DNA from: an uncultured Prevotella sp.
GTDB taxonomy: Bacteria > Bacteroidota > Bacteroidia > Bacteroidales > Bacteroidaceae
DNA: 6,466 bases
Reading direction: 5' to 3'
Assembly (NCBI GenBank): GCA_905211345.1
Contig: CAJMAO010000085.1
Location: 1 to 6,466 of the forward strand
Every line of letters begins with the position of its first letter. Positions within the stretch are counted from its first letter, which is position 1. Position numbers and translations under genes: made by a program. Shown one piece after another: positions 1 through 5,760 of this stretch. The notes under the pieces were generated by a model. That model was not told the origin of the DNA. It saw nothing but the letters and a program-made list of their open reading frames with translations, and did no database searches.

Positions 1-1
1 G

Positions 2-478
2 CCGTACCAGGGCGGGGGAGAGATGATAGAGAGCGTGAGCTTCGAACGGACGGTGTTCGAGCGCCTTCCGTTCAAGTTCGAGGCCGGAACGCCCGACTAT
101 GTAGCCACCAACGGCCTGGCAAAGGCCATCGACTACATTACGGCTCTCGGCATGGACAATATCCAAAGGCACGAGCATGAGCTGACGGAGTATGCCATGC
201 GGAGGCTCGCCGAGGTCGACGGGATACGCATCTTCGGAACGTCGGCGCGTAAGGACGCCGTAGTGTCGTTCCTCGTCGGCGACATCCACCACCTTGACAT
301 GGGCACACTGCTCGATCGCCTCGGCATAGCCGTGCGCACGGGCCACCACTGCGCCCAGCCCCTTATGATACGTCTCGGCATACAAGGTACAGTGCGCGCC
401 TCGTTCGCTTTTTATAATACGAAGGAAGAAATAGACATTCTTGTTGACGGGATAAAGAGAGTCAGCAAGATGTTCTAA
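2..478 (+). CDS. sufS: Cysteine desulfurase SufS, C-terminal part (5' end outside window)
   Basis: This is the last 158 residues of a group II (SufS/CsdA-type) cysteine desulfurase. The enzyme is PLP-dependent and cytosolic; it takes sulfur from L-cysteine as an enzyme persulfide for Fe-S cluster assembly by the SUF system. The frame is open to the left edge and reads PYQGGGEMI, a conserved SufS stretch, so the Met codon at 23 is internal and not the start. Next comes the FEAGTPD segment. The active-site loop RTGHHCAQP follows, with the persulfide-forming Cys at fragment residue 117 (codon 350-352). The extended lobe around this loop is typical of SufS rather than IscS. The C-terminus (VRASFAFYNTKEEID) is intact, ending at TAA 476-478. 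The PLP-binding lysine lies outside the window. An inverted repeat starts two bases after the stop. Upstream neighbours cannot be seen; a suf operon is likely from family knowledge only. Confidence 0.95.
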   Translation, partial: PYQGGGEMIESVSFERTVFERLPFKFEAGTPDYVATNGLAKAIDYITALGMDNIQRHEHELTEYAMRRLAEVDGIRIFGTSARKDAVVSFLVGDIHHLDMGTLLDRLGIAVRTGHHCAQPLMIRLGIQGTVRASFAFYNTKEEIDILVDGIKRVSKMF

Positions 479-479
479 T

Positions 480-639
480 ACCCACCCCCGCCCTCCCGAA
501 GGGAGGGGCTGAATATGTTTTGGCTGAAAATACAGGAAAAAAAGGTGTGAAGTGACATGTTTTACACATCTTTTTCCTGTATTTTGTTTAATATATGAGG
601 CTAATCTAGCTCCCTCCCTTGGGGAGGGGTGGGGTGGGT
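480..639. repeat. Inverted pair of GC-rich palindromic (REP-like) arms, locus A
   Basis: Two arms, 480-510 and 608-639, are inverted copies of each other, matching at 28 of 32 aligned columns, with 97 bases between. Each arm joins a C-rich tract (ACCCACCCC on one strand) to a self-complementary core of the form CCCTCCC-NN-GGGAGGG. Each arm can therefore fold alone, or the two can pair with each other. The first arm starts two bases after the sufS stop. The second lies inside the last codons of the minus-strand gene at 601-960. Arms of the same CTCC-GGAG class recur at 5073-5189. The pattern resembles REP/BIME-type dispersed palindromes, but no RAYT transposase is present here, so the class is inferred. 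Confidence 0.85.
527..585. terminator. Long AT-rich hairpin nested in repeat A; possible bidirectional terminator
   Basis: Arms 527-551 and 562-585 are inverted repeats that begin AAAATACAGGAAAAA in both copies (15 bases exact) and stay similar through GGTGTGAA / GATGTGTAA. The loop is about 10 bases. On the plus strand the stem is followed by a T-rich run (TTTTGTTTA), and on the minus strand the same holds by symmetry. It sits between the convergent sufS and 601-960 genes, where a two-way terminator is expected. The stem is AT-rich, so strength is uncertain; it could instead be a MITE-like relic. Confidence 0.5.
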
Positions 640-960
640 GCTTAATTTTTTCACCGCCACCACGAACCATACGCACGCCAGAATCCTGAGCGTCAGAGGG
701 TAATCGGCCGGCAGGATGACGGCAAAAAATGCCAGTTGCGCTTCGGTTATGGCCTTGGCCTGCGTCTTACTAACCTCTCGTTGCAGCACGTATGAATAAT
801 ATTTGTGCAGCATTTGTGCAGGGATTGAGAGTTTGTTGCTTATTTTCTTAATAACTTCCATAGTCCGTTTCGTTATTCCATGCTCGGAGACGAGTATTAA
901 TTGTTTTTCCATATCCTTGTACTTTATGTTTTCGTTTCTGACTGCAAAATAAATGCGCAT
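601..960 (-). CDS. Small unrecognised protein with hydrophobic C-terminal segment
   Basis: This is a 119-residue frame with no family I can name. The composition looks like real protein: a charged, helix-prone N-terminal two thirds (residues 1-75, for example MEVIKKISNKL and REVSKTQAKAITEAQ) and then a hydrophobic stretch at about residues 76-103 (LAFFAVILPADYPLTLRI, then LACVWFVVAV), which could be a membrane helix or hairpin. The start at 958-960 is the longest choice; Met17 (codon 910-912) is an alternative. The gene is divergent from rnhB, with 54 bases between starts, and convergent with sufS. Its last residues, STHPTPPQGRELD, are encoded by the second arm of repeat A, so the natural C-terminus was probably altered when the repeat arrived. 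The N-terminal half is more AT-rich than its neighbours. No strong promoter or ribosome binding site is visible. A conserved hypothetical gene is the best reading; a chance frame cannot be ruled out. Confidence 0.6.
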   Translation of the reverse strand: MRIYFAVRNENIKYKDMEKQLILVSEHGITKRTMEVIKKISNKLSIPAQMLHKYYSYVLQREVSKTQAKAITEAQLAFFAVILPADYPLTLRILACVWFVVAVKKLSTHPTPPQGRELD

Positions 961-970
961 TTGTGCACAA
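951..970. promoter_or_regulatory. Two overlapping perfect palindromes at a divergent start; possible operator
   Basis: AAATGCGCATTT (951-962) and TTGTGCACAA (961-970) are both perfect palindromes and overlap by two bases. The first contains the minus-strand start codon of the 601-960 gene. They lie in the short divergent region before rnhB, where a repressor site could act on either gene. Regulation is inferred only. Confidence 0.3.
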
Positions 971-1014
971 TAAGTTCAAAGACGATGCGTTTTTAGTTAA
1001 AAAGTGATAAAGAT

Positions 1015-1590
1015 ATGCTGAAAAGCCATTTTTACAAGGGTTTTGTCGAGGCCGGTTGCGACGAGGCGGGGCGCGGATGCCTTGCCGGCAGCGTGTATGC
1101 GGCGGCAGTGATACTGCCCGAGGATTATGTGAACGACGCCCTTAACGATTCCAAACAACTGTCGGCCAATCGCCGTTACGAGCTTCGCCGTGAGATAGAG
1201 CGCGACGCGCTGGCATGGGCCGTGGGCGTGGTTACGCCGGAGGAGATAGATAAAATAAACATTCTTAACGCCAGCATACTGGCCATGCACCGCGCCCTCG
1301 ACCAATTAGCGGTGCGCCCCGAGGCGATAATCGTCGACGGCAACCGTTTCAAGCCTTACCGTTTCATACCTTACACCACCGTGGTGAAGGGTGACGGCAA
1401 GTATCTGTCAATCGCAGCGGCGAGCATCCTTGCCAAGACTTACCGCGACGATTATATGGACCGGTTGGCTGAGGAATGTCCGCAGTACGCATGGGACGTG
1501 AACAAAGGTTACCCCACGAAGGCCCACCGTGAGGCGATAGCGAAGTACGGAGTGACACCTTATCATCGCAAAAGTTTCAGGCTTTTGTGA
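1015..1590 (+). CDS. rnhB: Ribonuclease HII
   Basis: This is a complete 191-residue RNase HII, within the usual bacterial length of about 190-220. It cleaves the RNA strand of RNA-DNA hybrids and nicks 5' of single ribonucleotides in DNA, starting ribonucleotide excision repair in the cytoplasm. Signature elements in order: GCDEAGRGCLAGSV at residues 14-27, with catalytic Asp16 and Glu17 and the GRG junction-reading motif at 19-21; NDSKQLS at 44-50; IIVDGN with Asp108; KGDGKYLSIAAASILAK with Asp127; and the C-terminal GYPTKAH and YHRKSF motifs. All four expected metal-binding acidic residues are present, so the enzyme should be active. The ATG at 1015 places the DEAGRG motif at the usual distance from the N-terminus. 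The leader is AT-rich with no clear Shine-Dalgarno. The stop codon TGA (1588-1590) touches the first base of repeat B. Confidence 0.97.
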   Translation: MLKSHFYKGFVEAGCDEAGRGCLAGSVYAAAVILPEDYVNDALNDSKQLSANRRYELRREIERDALAWAVGVVTPEEIDKINILNASILAMHRALDQLAVRPEAIIVDGNRFKPYRFIPYTTVVKGDGKYLSIAAASILAKTYRDDYMDRLAEECPQYAWDVNKGYPTKAHREAIAKYGVTPYHRKSFRLL

Positions 1591-1726
1591 ATTAAGGATT
1601 AAGAGTTAAGAATTAAGAAAGAATGCTTTGCACCTTGCACATGTGGTATTGTTCTTAATTCTTAACTCTTAATTCTTAATTCACTGAGTGTGTTTTTTCT
1701 TAATTCTTAACTTTTAACTCTTAATT
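1590..1726. repeat. TTAATTC-type heptamer repeat: inverted pair plus a third copy, locus B
   Basis: Arm 1 (1590-1619) and arm 2 (1652-1681) match at 29 of 30 positions as inverted copies. They are built from near-heptamer units such as ATTAAGA and GTTAAGA, and the loop is 32 bases. A third, direct copy of arm 2, with a small insertion, lies at 1698-1726. Arm 1 overlaps the last base of the rnhB stop, and the third copy ends about 7 bases before the GTG start of the next gene. The gap 1591-1733 is almost entirely this repeat. The stem is almost pure A/T, so a classic intrinsic terminator is unlikely, although the long perfect stem could still fold in mRNA. Confidence 0.9.
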
Positions 1727-1733
1727 GATAGAA

Positions 1734-2633
1734 GTGCGACACGATAAACTTGAGCGTGAGCTGCGCCTGATACTGCTGCTTACCGAGAACCATGATTACA
1801 CCATTGAGGAACTTTGCGGACATGTTGGAATATCGCGCCGCAACTTTTATTATTACATTGAATTCCTGCGCGACTGCGGCTTTAAGGTCTACAAGCGCGG
1901 GGCCTACTACCGTGTAAGCCGCGATTCGCCGTTTTTCAACCATTTGGTAAGCCGCATATCCTTCACCGAGGAGGAGGCCGTGCTGCTGCGCCGTATGCTC
2001 GACAAGGCCGAGCACGGCAACGCCCTGATAGCCAACCTGAAGCGTAAGCTCGAGCGGTTTTACGACTTTGACATACTGGCCGACGAGGCCCTGCGCGAGC
2101 ACGCCGTGCATAACATAGGCGTGATATACGATGCCATAAAGCTGAAGCGGCAGGTGGTGCTCAAGGGTTACGCCTCGCCTCACAGCCATACCGTGCGCGA
2201 CCGCTTCGTCGAACCGTTCCTGCTGATGAACAACAATAACGAAGTGCGTTGCTACGAACCGTCCAGCGGCATGAACAAGACGTTCAAGGTGAGCCGTATG
2301 CAGGAAGTTGTCATTCTCGATTCAGAGTGGGACTTCGAGCGCAAGCACCGCCAGATGTTCACCGACGTGTTCATGTTCAGCGGCGAGGAACTTATGCCTG
2401 TAGAGCTTACGCTCGGCCAGTTGTCGTACAATATAATGAAAGAGGAATACCCGCAGGCCAAGCCTTACCTGTCGGATTGCGACGACGGCCGCCACCTGTT
2501 GCGCCTCGACGTGTGCAGCTATGCCGGCATCGGCCGCTTCGTGCTCGGTCTTTACGATGACATCCGGGTGCTGGGCGGCGATGGCTTCAAGAGTTACTTG
2601 AAGGCGAAGGTCGACGCAATGAAAGCCTGTTGA
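1734..2633 (+). CDS. WYL-domain transcriptional regulator (HTH + WYL)
   Basis: This 299-residue protein has the layout of WYL-domain regulators. An N-terminal helix-turn-helix spans about residues 5-60 (YTIEELCGHVGISRRNFYYY as the recognition region). A linker helix follows at about 75-110, then a WYL ligand-sensing fold at about 125-195 (AIKLKRQVVLKGY, then RDRFVEPFLLM, with RCYE at the usual WYL triplet position, so the triplet itself is degenerate). A WCX-like C-terminal region spans about 215-290. Such proteins bind DNA and sense small ligands or nucleic acid; the ligand and targets here are unknown. Start choice: an in-frame TAA at 1722-1724 bars any upstream start. TTG 1725 or GTG 1734 are the options, and GTG gives the N-terminus MRHDKLEREL, which I favour. 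Repeat B runs almost to this start. The gene stands alone and does not resemble the CRISPR- or phage-defence-linked WYL neighbourhoods. Confidence 0.85.
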   Translation: MRHDKLERELRLILLLTENHDYTIEELCGHVGISRRNFYYYIEFLRDCGFKVYKRGAYYRVSRDSPFFNHLVSRISFTEEEAVLLRRMLDKAEHGNALIANLKRKLERFYDFDILADEALREHAVHNIGVIYDAIKLKRQVVLKGYASPHSHTVRDRFVEPFLLMNNNNEVRCYEPSSGMNKTFKVSRMQEVVILDSEWDFERKHRQMFTDVFMFSGEELMPVELTLGQLSYNIMKEEYPQAKPYLSDCDDGRHLLRLDVCSYAGIGRFVLGLYDDIRVLGGDGFKSYLKAKVDAMKAC

Positions 2634-2671
2634 ATACTGTCATAATAATCCCTTTTTACCGCTTGTTTTCC

Positions 2672-2752
2672 GAAAGGTGGCCTTTCACCGTGTAAAAGGC
2701 CACCTTTTGGCTTGTAATTGACGGCCTTTTGCGGGCTAAAAGGCCACCTTTT
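2672..2752. repeat. Three copies of a GGCCACC palindromic unit, locus C
   Basis: The 15-base unit AAAAGGCCACCTTTT occurs exactly at 2694-2708 and 2738-2752, 44 bases apart. A reverse-oriented variant, GAAAGGTGGCCTTTC, is at 2672-2686. A half unit (GGCCTTTT) lies at 2723-2730. Each unit is a near-palindrome (AAAAGG-CCA-CCTTTT). From memory, such units are frequent in Prevotella intergenic DNA and create spurious ORFs there; a genome-wide count would confirm this. Confidence 0.8.
2673..2708 (+). terminator. Hairpin from two palindromic units; possible terminator of the WYL gene
   Basis: AAAGGTGGCCTTT (2673-2685) and its perfect 13-base reverse complement (2695-2707) enclose a 9-base loop, about 40 bases after the WYL gene stop. 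The 3' arm ends in TTTT followed by GG, so the U-tract is short. It is plausible as a weak terminator or mRNA 3'-end structure. Confidence 0.4.
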
Positions 2753-2820
2753 GCACGACGATGCGTAAGTGGTTGGTTGCCAAGCGGTTGTGTCCCCTTT
2801 TGCAGGTGGCGGCTTTATTG

Positions 2821-2862
2821 TGTTAAAATCACGGTTTCCCGTTATTGTTAAAATCACGGTTT
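2821..2862 (+). repeat. Direct repeat TGTTAAAATCACGGTTT, period 25, with a third partial copy
   Basis: TGTTAAAATCACGGTTT is found exactly at 2821-2837 and 2846-2862. A shorter third copy of its core, TCACGGTT, follows at 2881-2888. The second copy overlaps the -33 side of the promoter candidate, and the third lies just after the -7 box. This arrangement could be a set of regulator sites. It could also be a duplicated promoter upstream element. Confidence 0.7.
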
Positions 2863-2874
2863 TGATTACTTTTG
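2845..2874 (+). promoter_or_regulatory. Bacteroidetes-type promoter candidate for the membrane protein gene
   Basis: TACTTTTG (2867-2874) is an exact match to the Bacteroidetes -7 box TAnnTTTG. A TTG (2845-2847) lies 19 bases upstream, fitting the -33 element. Transcription would start near 2880-2885, giving a leader of about 55 bases before ATG 2937. This is the only exact TAnnTTTG with a well-placed TTG that I found in an intergenic region here. Confidence 0.55.
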
Positions 2875-2936
2875 CCGATGTCACGGTTGCTCTGCAAGCG
2901 TGTTGCTTAATGCTGTTATCTAATAAATTTAATGAT

Positions 2937-3743
2937 ATGAAAGAGTTTCTGATGTCTTCCACGCTGCCTTTTTGGCTTGTATTCATAATCGTTGCCGCAG
3001 CTTTCGCGTCCACGCTGTTCTATATGAAGAACGAAGGCAAGTCGCGCGCGCTGCTCATGGTCTCGGCCGGATGTATGCTTGCGGCCACCGTTTTGGAGAT
3101 AGCCATCTACGCCGTGCTTGGCGGTAACAGCATGTGGTGGTGCACATCAGACAAGTACGGCTTCTTTATGAAGCTCGTAAGGCTCATACCCTTCGCCCTG
3201 TTCATAGCGTTCCAGATACTGCAAGTGTTCTTTTTCAAGGGCGCGGTGGAAGAACATATAGGCAAGAAACTGGCCATCAAGTCTACGTTCATCTGCCTAA
3301 TCCTCACCTTCCCCGTGGCGCTCGTCCTGTCAATCATACTGGGCGTGGCCGGCGTTTCCAACGAAACGCTGAACGTTGTGGTGAGCATCGTGTTCTTCGC
3401 GCTCGTGCTTGGCGGCATAGGCTGGGCGCTCATGCGCAACGTGCGCACGGCTGGTTGGCGGCAGGGGGCGGCGTTCACGGCGTTCTCAGTAATCTGCGTT
3501 GTGGCCGTCTGTTTGGCTGTGTTCCTGTTTATAGTGGCCTTGTTCGAGCTGTTCCTGCAAATACTTACGGCCTCGGTGATAGTAATAGCCGGGATATACG
3601 CTTACAGCCTGATGTCGAAGGGGCAGCAGGTGGAACAGCCGAAGATGATGTTCCGTGACAAAGACGGACACCTGCATGTGGATTCCATATCGCGTGACAA
3701 TGCCGACAGGAAGATAGACGAGCGCAGGGAAAACAACAAGTGA
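2937..3743 (+). CDS. Unrecognised multi-pass inner membrane protein (about 7 helices)
   Basis: This 268-residue protein belongs to no family I can name. Hydrophobic segments lie at about residues 10-29, 38-61, 80-100, 114-139, 145-166, 177-203 and 206-226, giving about seven helices. A short WWCTSDKYGF loop sits between helices 2 and 3, and a charged soluble tail at 227-268 contains MFRDKDGHLHVDS and ends in a Lys/Arg/Asn-rich stretch. No transporter, kinase or protease motif is visible. The frame is open back to 2769, but the added 56 residues would be encoded by the repeat and promoter region, so ATG 2937, preceded by an AT-rich leader (TAATAAATTTAATGAT), is chosen. The gene at 3783 follows after 39 bases with no terminator between, so the two may be co-transcribed from the promoter near 2867. 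Confidence 0.85.
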   Translation: MKEFLMSSTLPFWLVFIIVAAAFASTLFYMKNEGKSRALLMVSAGCMLAATVLEIAIYAVLGGNSMWWCTSDKYGFFMKLVRLIPFALFIAFQILQVFFFKGAVEEHIGKKLAIKSTFICLILTFPVALVLSIILGVAGVSNETLNVVVSIVFFALVLGGIGWALMRNVRTAGWRQGAAFTAFSVICVVAVCLAVFLFIVALFELFLQILTASVIVIAGIYAYSLMSKGQQVEQPKMMFRDKDGHLHVDSISRDNADRKIDERRENNK

Positions 3744-3782
3744 CAACGCACATTATTGTATAACTAAAACCAAATTGAGATT

Positions 3783-4379
3783 ATGAAAAAGATGATTAGA
3801 ACACTTTGCGTAGTGGCGATAGCCCTCTTCGCAATACCGCAGCAGGCCGACGCCCAGTTCTTCAAGAAGCTGAAAGAGGCCGCCAAAGGAGTTGTAAAGG
3901 AAGCCCTTACCGGCGAACAGACCACCGAGAGTACCGGCACGACCAGCACGAGTTCCCCGGCGACAACCTTCATTACGGGCGCGTCGGGCGTAAGCGTTGG
4001 CAATCCGGCGTCAAAGCACTTCGACGTTGAGTTCGTCGAGGCCATCGGCAACGCCGCCAGCAATACGGTGACAATCACCCTGAAGGCAACGTCAAAGGAT
4101 TTGAACTACACTGGTGTGACAATGGGCAAATATAACATTAAGGCTTACGACGCCGACGGCAACGAATACGAACGCAGCACTTTCTCTGACAATAAGAACA
4201 TGCCGGCAGGCGTTCCGGTGAAATTCGAGCTTGCAAAAATCGCCAAGGTGCCCGCAACGGTAAAGTCGTTCGTGCTTGTTTACGTTGACTACATGGTCGA
4301 CATCAACGACTGCCGTTCGTATGACAACGACCTCTCGACGTTCATCCAGCTGAAGAACGTGCCTATAACGTGGCAGTAA
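3783..4379 (+). CDS. Small exported protein of unknown function
   Basis: This 198-residue protein has a clear Sec signal peptide: a KKMIR n-region, a hydrophobic core at about residues 8-18, and likely signal peptidase I cleavage after ADA (residue 24), leaving an N-terminal QFFKKLKE. There is no lipobox Cys, so it should be periplasmic or secreted rather than a lipoprotein. The mature protein has a Lys-rich amphipathic helix (about 25-42), a Thr/Ser-rich linker (about 45-62), and a strand-rich domain (about 75-198) with alternating hydrophobic patterns such as TVTITLKAT and VKSFVLVYVDYMV, suggesting a beta-sandwich. No catalytic motif is seen. It probably shares a transcript with the membrane protein upstream. 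A strong intrinsic terminator follows. Confidence 0.85.
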   Translation: MKKMIRTLCVVAIALFAIPQQADAQFFKKLKEAAKGVVKEALTGEQTTESTGTTSTSSPATTFITGASGVSVGNPASKHFDVEFVEAIGNAASNTVTITLKATSKDLNYTGVTMGKYNIKAYDADGNEYERSTFSDNKNMPAGVPVKFELAKIAKVPATVKSFVLVYVDYMVDINDCRSYDNDLSTFIQLKNVPITWQ

Positions 4380-4388
4380 TTTTATAGA

Positions 4389-4487
4389 GACAAGCAGACA
4401 AGTGACAAGCAGACAAGGAATTTTGCCTTGATGCTTGTCACTTTTTTATGCTAATTTCCTTGTCTGCTTGTCACTCGTATGCTTGTC
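4389..4487. repeat. GACAAGC-type heptamer repeat, inverted pair, locus D
   Basis: Arms 4389-4420 and 4456-4487 match at 30 of 32 positions as inverted copies, 20 of them consecutive (ending ACAAGCAGACAAGGAA). They are built from units GACAAGCA / GACAAGT, alternating 8 and 7 bases. A partial third arm lies between them (4432-4442). Arm 1 starts 10 bases after the stop of the upstream plus-strand gene. Arm 2 ends 3 bases before the minus-strand stop of the convergent chrA gene. The whole convergent gap is this element. Confidence 0.9.
4401..4447 (+). terminator. Strong intrinsic terminator inside repeat D
   Basis: AGTGACAAGCA (4401-4411) pairs perfectly with 4432-4442, and after a small bulge CAAGG (4414-4418) pairs with CCTTG (4426-4430), leaving a 7-base loop. 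The stem has 16 pairs and is followed directly by a run of T (4442-4447). This should end the transcript of the secreted-protein gene. On the minus strand the outer arms (4389-4420 with 4456-4487) could form a longer hairpin for chrA. Confidence 0.8.
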
Positions 4488-4489
4488 TG

Positions 4490-5065
4490 CTAATACAACA
4501 GCAGCAGTCCCGCGCCGCCTGCGTAGCATATCATGCGTATCGGGTTGACCTTAAAAAACTTCGTGCCGACGAACGATGCAACGAACAGGAAGCAGCTTAT
4601 CCAGAACTGCCAAGGGTTTACGTCGGGCGTCGAGAAGTTCTCCTCGGTCATAAGGAGCAGCGTGGCGGCGGCCAAAAGGCCGACAACCGCCGGGCGCAAG
4701 CCTGAGAACACGCTCTGCACCGTCTGCGTTTCCATGTATTTCATCAGCACTTTGGCTATAAGTATCATCAGGATCAGCGACGGCAGTACGAGCGCAAACG
4801 TGGCCGTAACGCTGCCTAGAATGGACATGCCGTATCCGAAACCGGCGTTATGCACCGCCGTATAGCCGCAGTATGTGGCTGAGTTGATACCTATCGGGCC
4901 GGGAGTCATCTGGCTTATGGCCACGATGTCGGTAAACTCCGACGTGGTTAGCCATGCGTGGTTGTGCACCACCTCGCCCTGTATGAGCGACAACATGCCG
5001 TAGCCTCCGCCGAAACCGAACAGCCCGATTTGGAAAAACGTTATGAAAAGTTCTAAGAAAATCAT
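4490..5065 (-). CDS. chrA: Chromate transporter family protein, single-domain (second of pair)
   Basis: This 191-residue single-domain member of the CHR family sits in the inner membrane. Long, two-domain ChrA proteins export chromate; short ones like this usually work as a pair of different subunits. The family N-terminal motif FFQIGLFGFGGGYGM spans residues 10-24. The second motif, SQMTPGPIGINSATYCGY, spans 51-68. GLRPAVVGL follows at 122-130, then hydrophobic helices to the C-terminus. The partner gene is 134 bases upstream on the same strand. Repeat E fills most of that gap, and its near arm ends only 7 bases from this start codon, so the leader is just CTTATAATT-like sequence after a GC-rich stem. 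Translation may therefore depend on that structure. The substrate in this organism is not proven; chromate is the family label. Confidence 0.92.
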   Translation of the reverse strand: MIFLELFITFFQIGLFGFGGGYGMLSLIQGEVVHNHAWLTTSEFTDIVAISQMTPGPIGINSATYCGYTAVHNAGFGYGMSILGSVTATFALVLPSLILMILIAKVLMKYMETQTVQSVFSGLRPAVVGLLAAATLLLMTEENFSTPDVNPWQFWISCFLFVASFVGTKFFKVNPIRMICYAGGAGLLLLY

Positions 5066-5072
5066 AATTATA

Positions 5073-5189
5073 AGCCCCCTCCCAACCTCCCCGAGGGGAG
5101 GAGCTGGTTTGCTTTTACTTGTTAATAAATATTGTTTCTATGCAGCACCGCACTCTGTCTCCTCCACTCGGGGAGGTTGGGAGGGGGCT
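5073..5189. repeat. Inverted pair of GC-rich palindromic (REP-like) arms, locus E
   Basis: Arms 5073-5103 and 5159-5189 match at 30 of 31 positions as inverted copies, with a 55-base spacer. Each contains an AGCCCCCTCCCAACC-type tract and a CTCCCC-GGGGAG-like core, the same class as repeat A. The pair lies between the two chrA genes: one arm is 11 bases past the stop of the upstream chrA, the other just before the start of the downstream chrA. Confidence 0.9.
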
Positions 5190-5199
5190 GCCCTTCATT

Positions 5200-5745
5200 T
5201 TATTCAGTCGGTTTTATATACTTTCCGTACACGAATCCGCCGATGCCGGCTATCAGTATGACGTAAATCGGAGAAACTCCGAGCATCCAGATGGCCAGTG
5301 CGCAAGCAATGGGTATCCAGCAGTTGGTAAGGGTTATCTTTGCGCTCTTGGCCATGTTGAACGTCGGCACGGCTATCAGTGCCACCACGGCTGGGCGTAT
5401 TCCGCGGAATATTGCCGCCACAATCTTGTTGTCCTCGAACTGGTGGAAGAACATGGCGATGGCCAAGATGATGAGAAACGACGGCAGGGCTGTGCCAAAC
5501 GACATGCACAACGCTCCTTTCAGCTTGCGCAGGCGGTAGCCTATGAATGCGCTTACGTTTATCGCCATTACACCCGGACAGCTTTGGGCTACGGCTATCA
5601 TGTCGATGAACTCCTCCTTGTTGAGCCACTTATGCTTGTCGACCACTTCCTGTTCGATGAGTGGTATCATGGCGTAGCCACCGCCGAAGGTGAACAACCC
5701 TATCTTGAAAAACGTCTTAAAACTGTCGATGTAGAAGTTGGACAT
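5200..5745 (-). CDS. chrA: Chromate transporter family protein, single-domain (first of pair)
   Basis: This is a 181-residue single-domain CHR family protein in the inner membrane. The motif KIGLFTFGGGYAMIPLIEQE spans residues 14-33. AQSCPGVMAINVSAFIGY (53-70) carries the PG and N positions typical of the family, and GIRPAVVAL follows at 115-123. Hydrophobic segments run at about 85-102, 118-130 and 143-172. It differs clearly from the second copy, consistent with two unlike subunits of one transporter rather than a recent duplication. The frame stays open upstream to 5832, but those 29 residues (including two SFPP repeats) are encoded by repeat F. ATG at 5743-5745, after an AT-rich leader, aligns with the family N-terminus and is chosen. 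The gene follows purL on the same strand after 146 bases. Confidence 0.93.
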   Translation of the reverse strand: MSNFYIDSFKTFFKIGLFTFGGGYAMIPLIEQEVVDKHKWLNKEEFIDMIAVAQSCPGVMAINVSAFIGYRLRKLKGALCMSFGTALPSFLIILAIAMFFHQFEDNKIVAAIFRGIRPAVVALIAVPTFNMAKSAKITLTNCWIPIACALAIWMLGVSPIYVILIAGIGGFVYGKYIKPTE

Positions 5746-5760
5746 TGTATTTTCTAATTT

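Noticed and set aside
480..639. Possible insertion sequence with terminal inverted repeats
   Set aside because: The space between the arms is only 97 bases, holds no transposase, and no target-site duplication is evident.
1707..2189. Minus-strand open frame of 160 codons
   Set aside because: It is a shadow of the WYL regulator gene; the plus-strand frame has HTH and WYL features while this has none.
2821..2888. Possible small CRISPR array
   Set aside because: There are only two full repeats of 17 bases, with an 8-base gap and no spacers of normal length.
2769..2936. N-terminal extension of the membrane protein
   Set aside because: The frame is open, but it is encoded by the direct repeat and promoter region. 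ATG 2937 has a typical AT-rich leader and precedes the first helix.
2594..3013. Minus-strand open frame of 139 codons
   Set aside because: It overlaps the end of the WYL gene and the start of the membrane protein gene and runs through the palindromic repeats. Its KGGLLHGERPPFG-like stretches are translations of the AAAAGGCCACCTTTT units, so it is a repeat-derived false ORF.
5119..5757. Plus-strand open frame of 212 codons
   Set aside because: It is antisense to the first chrA, whose minus-strand product has clear family motifs.
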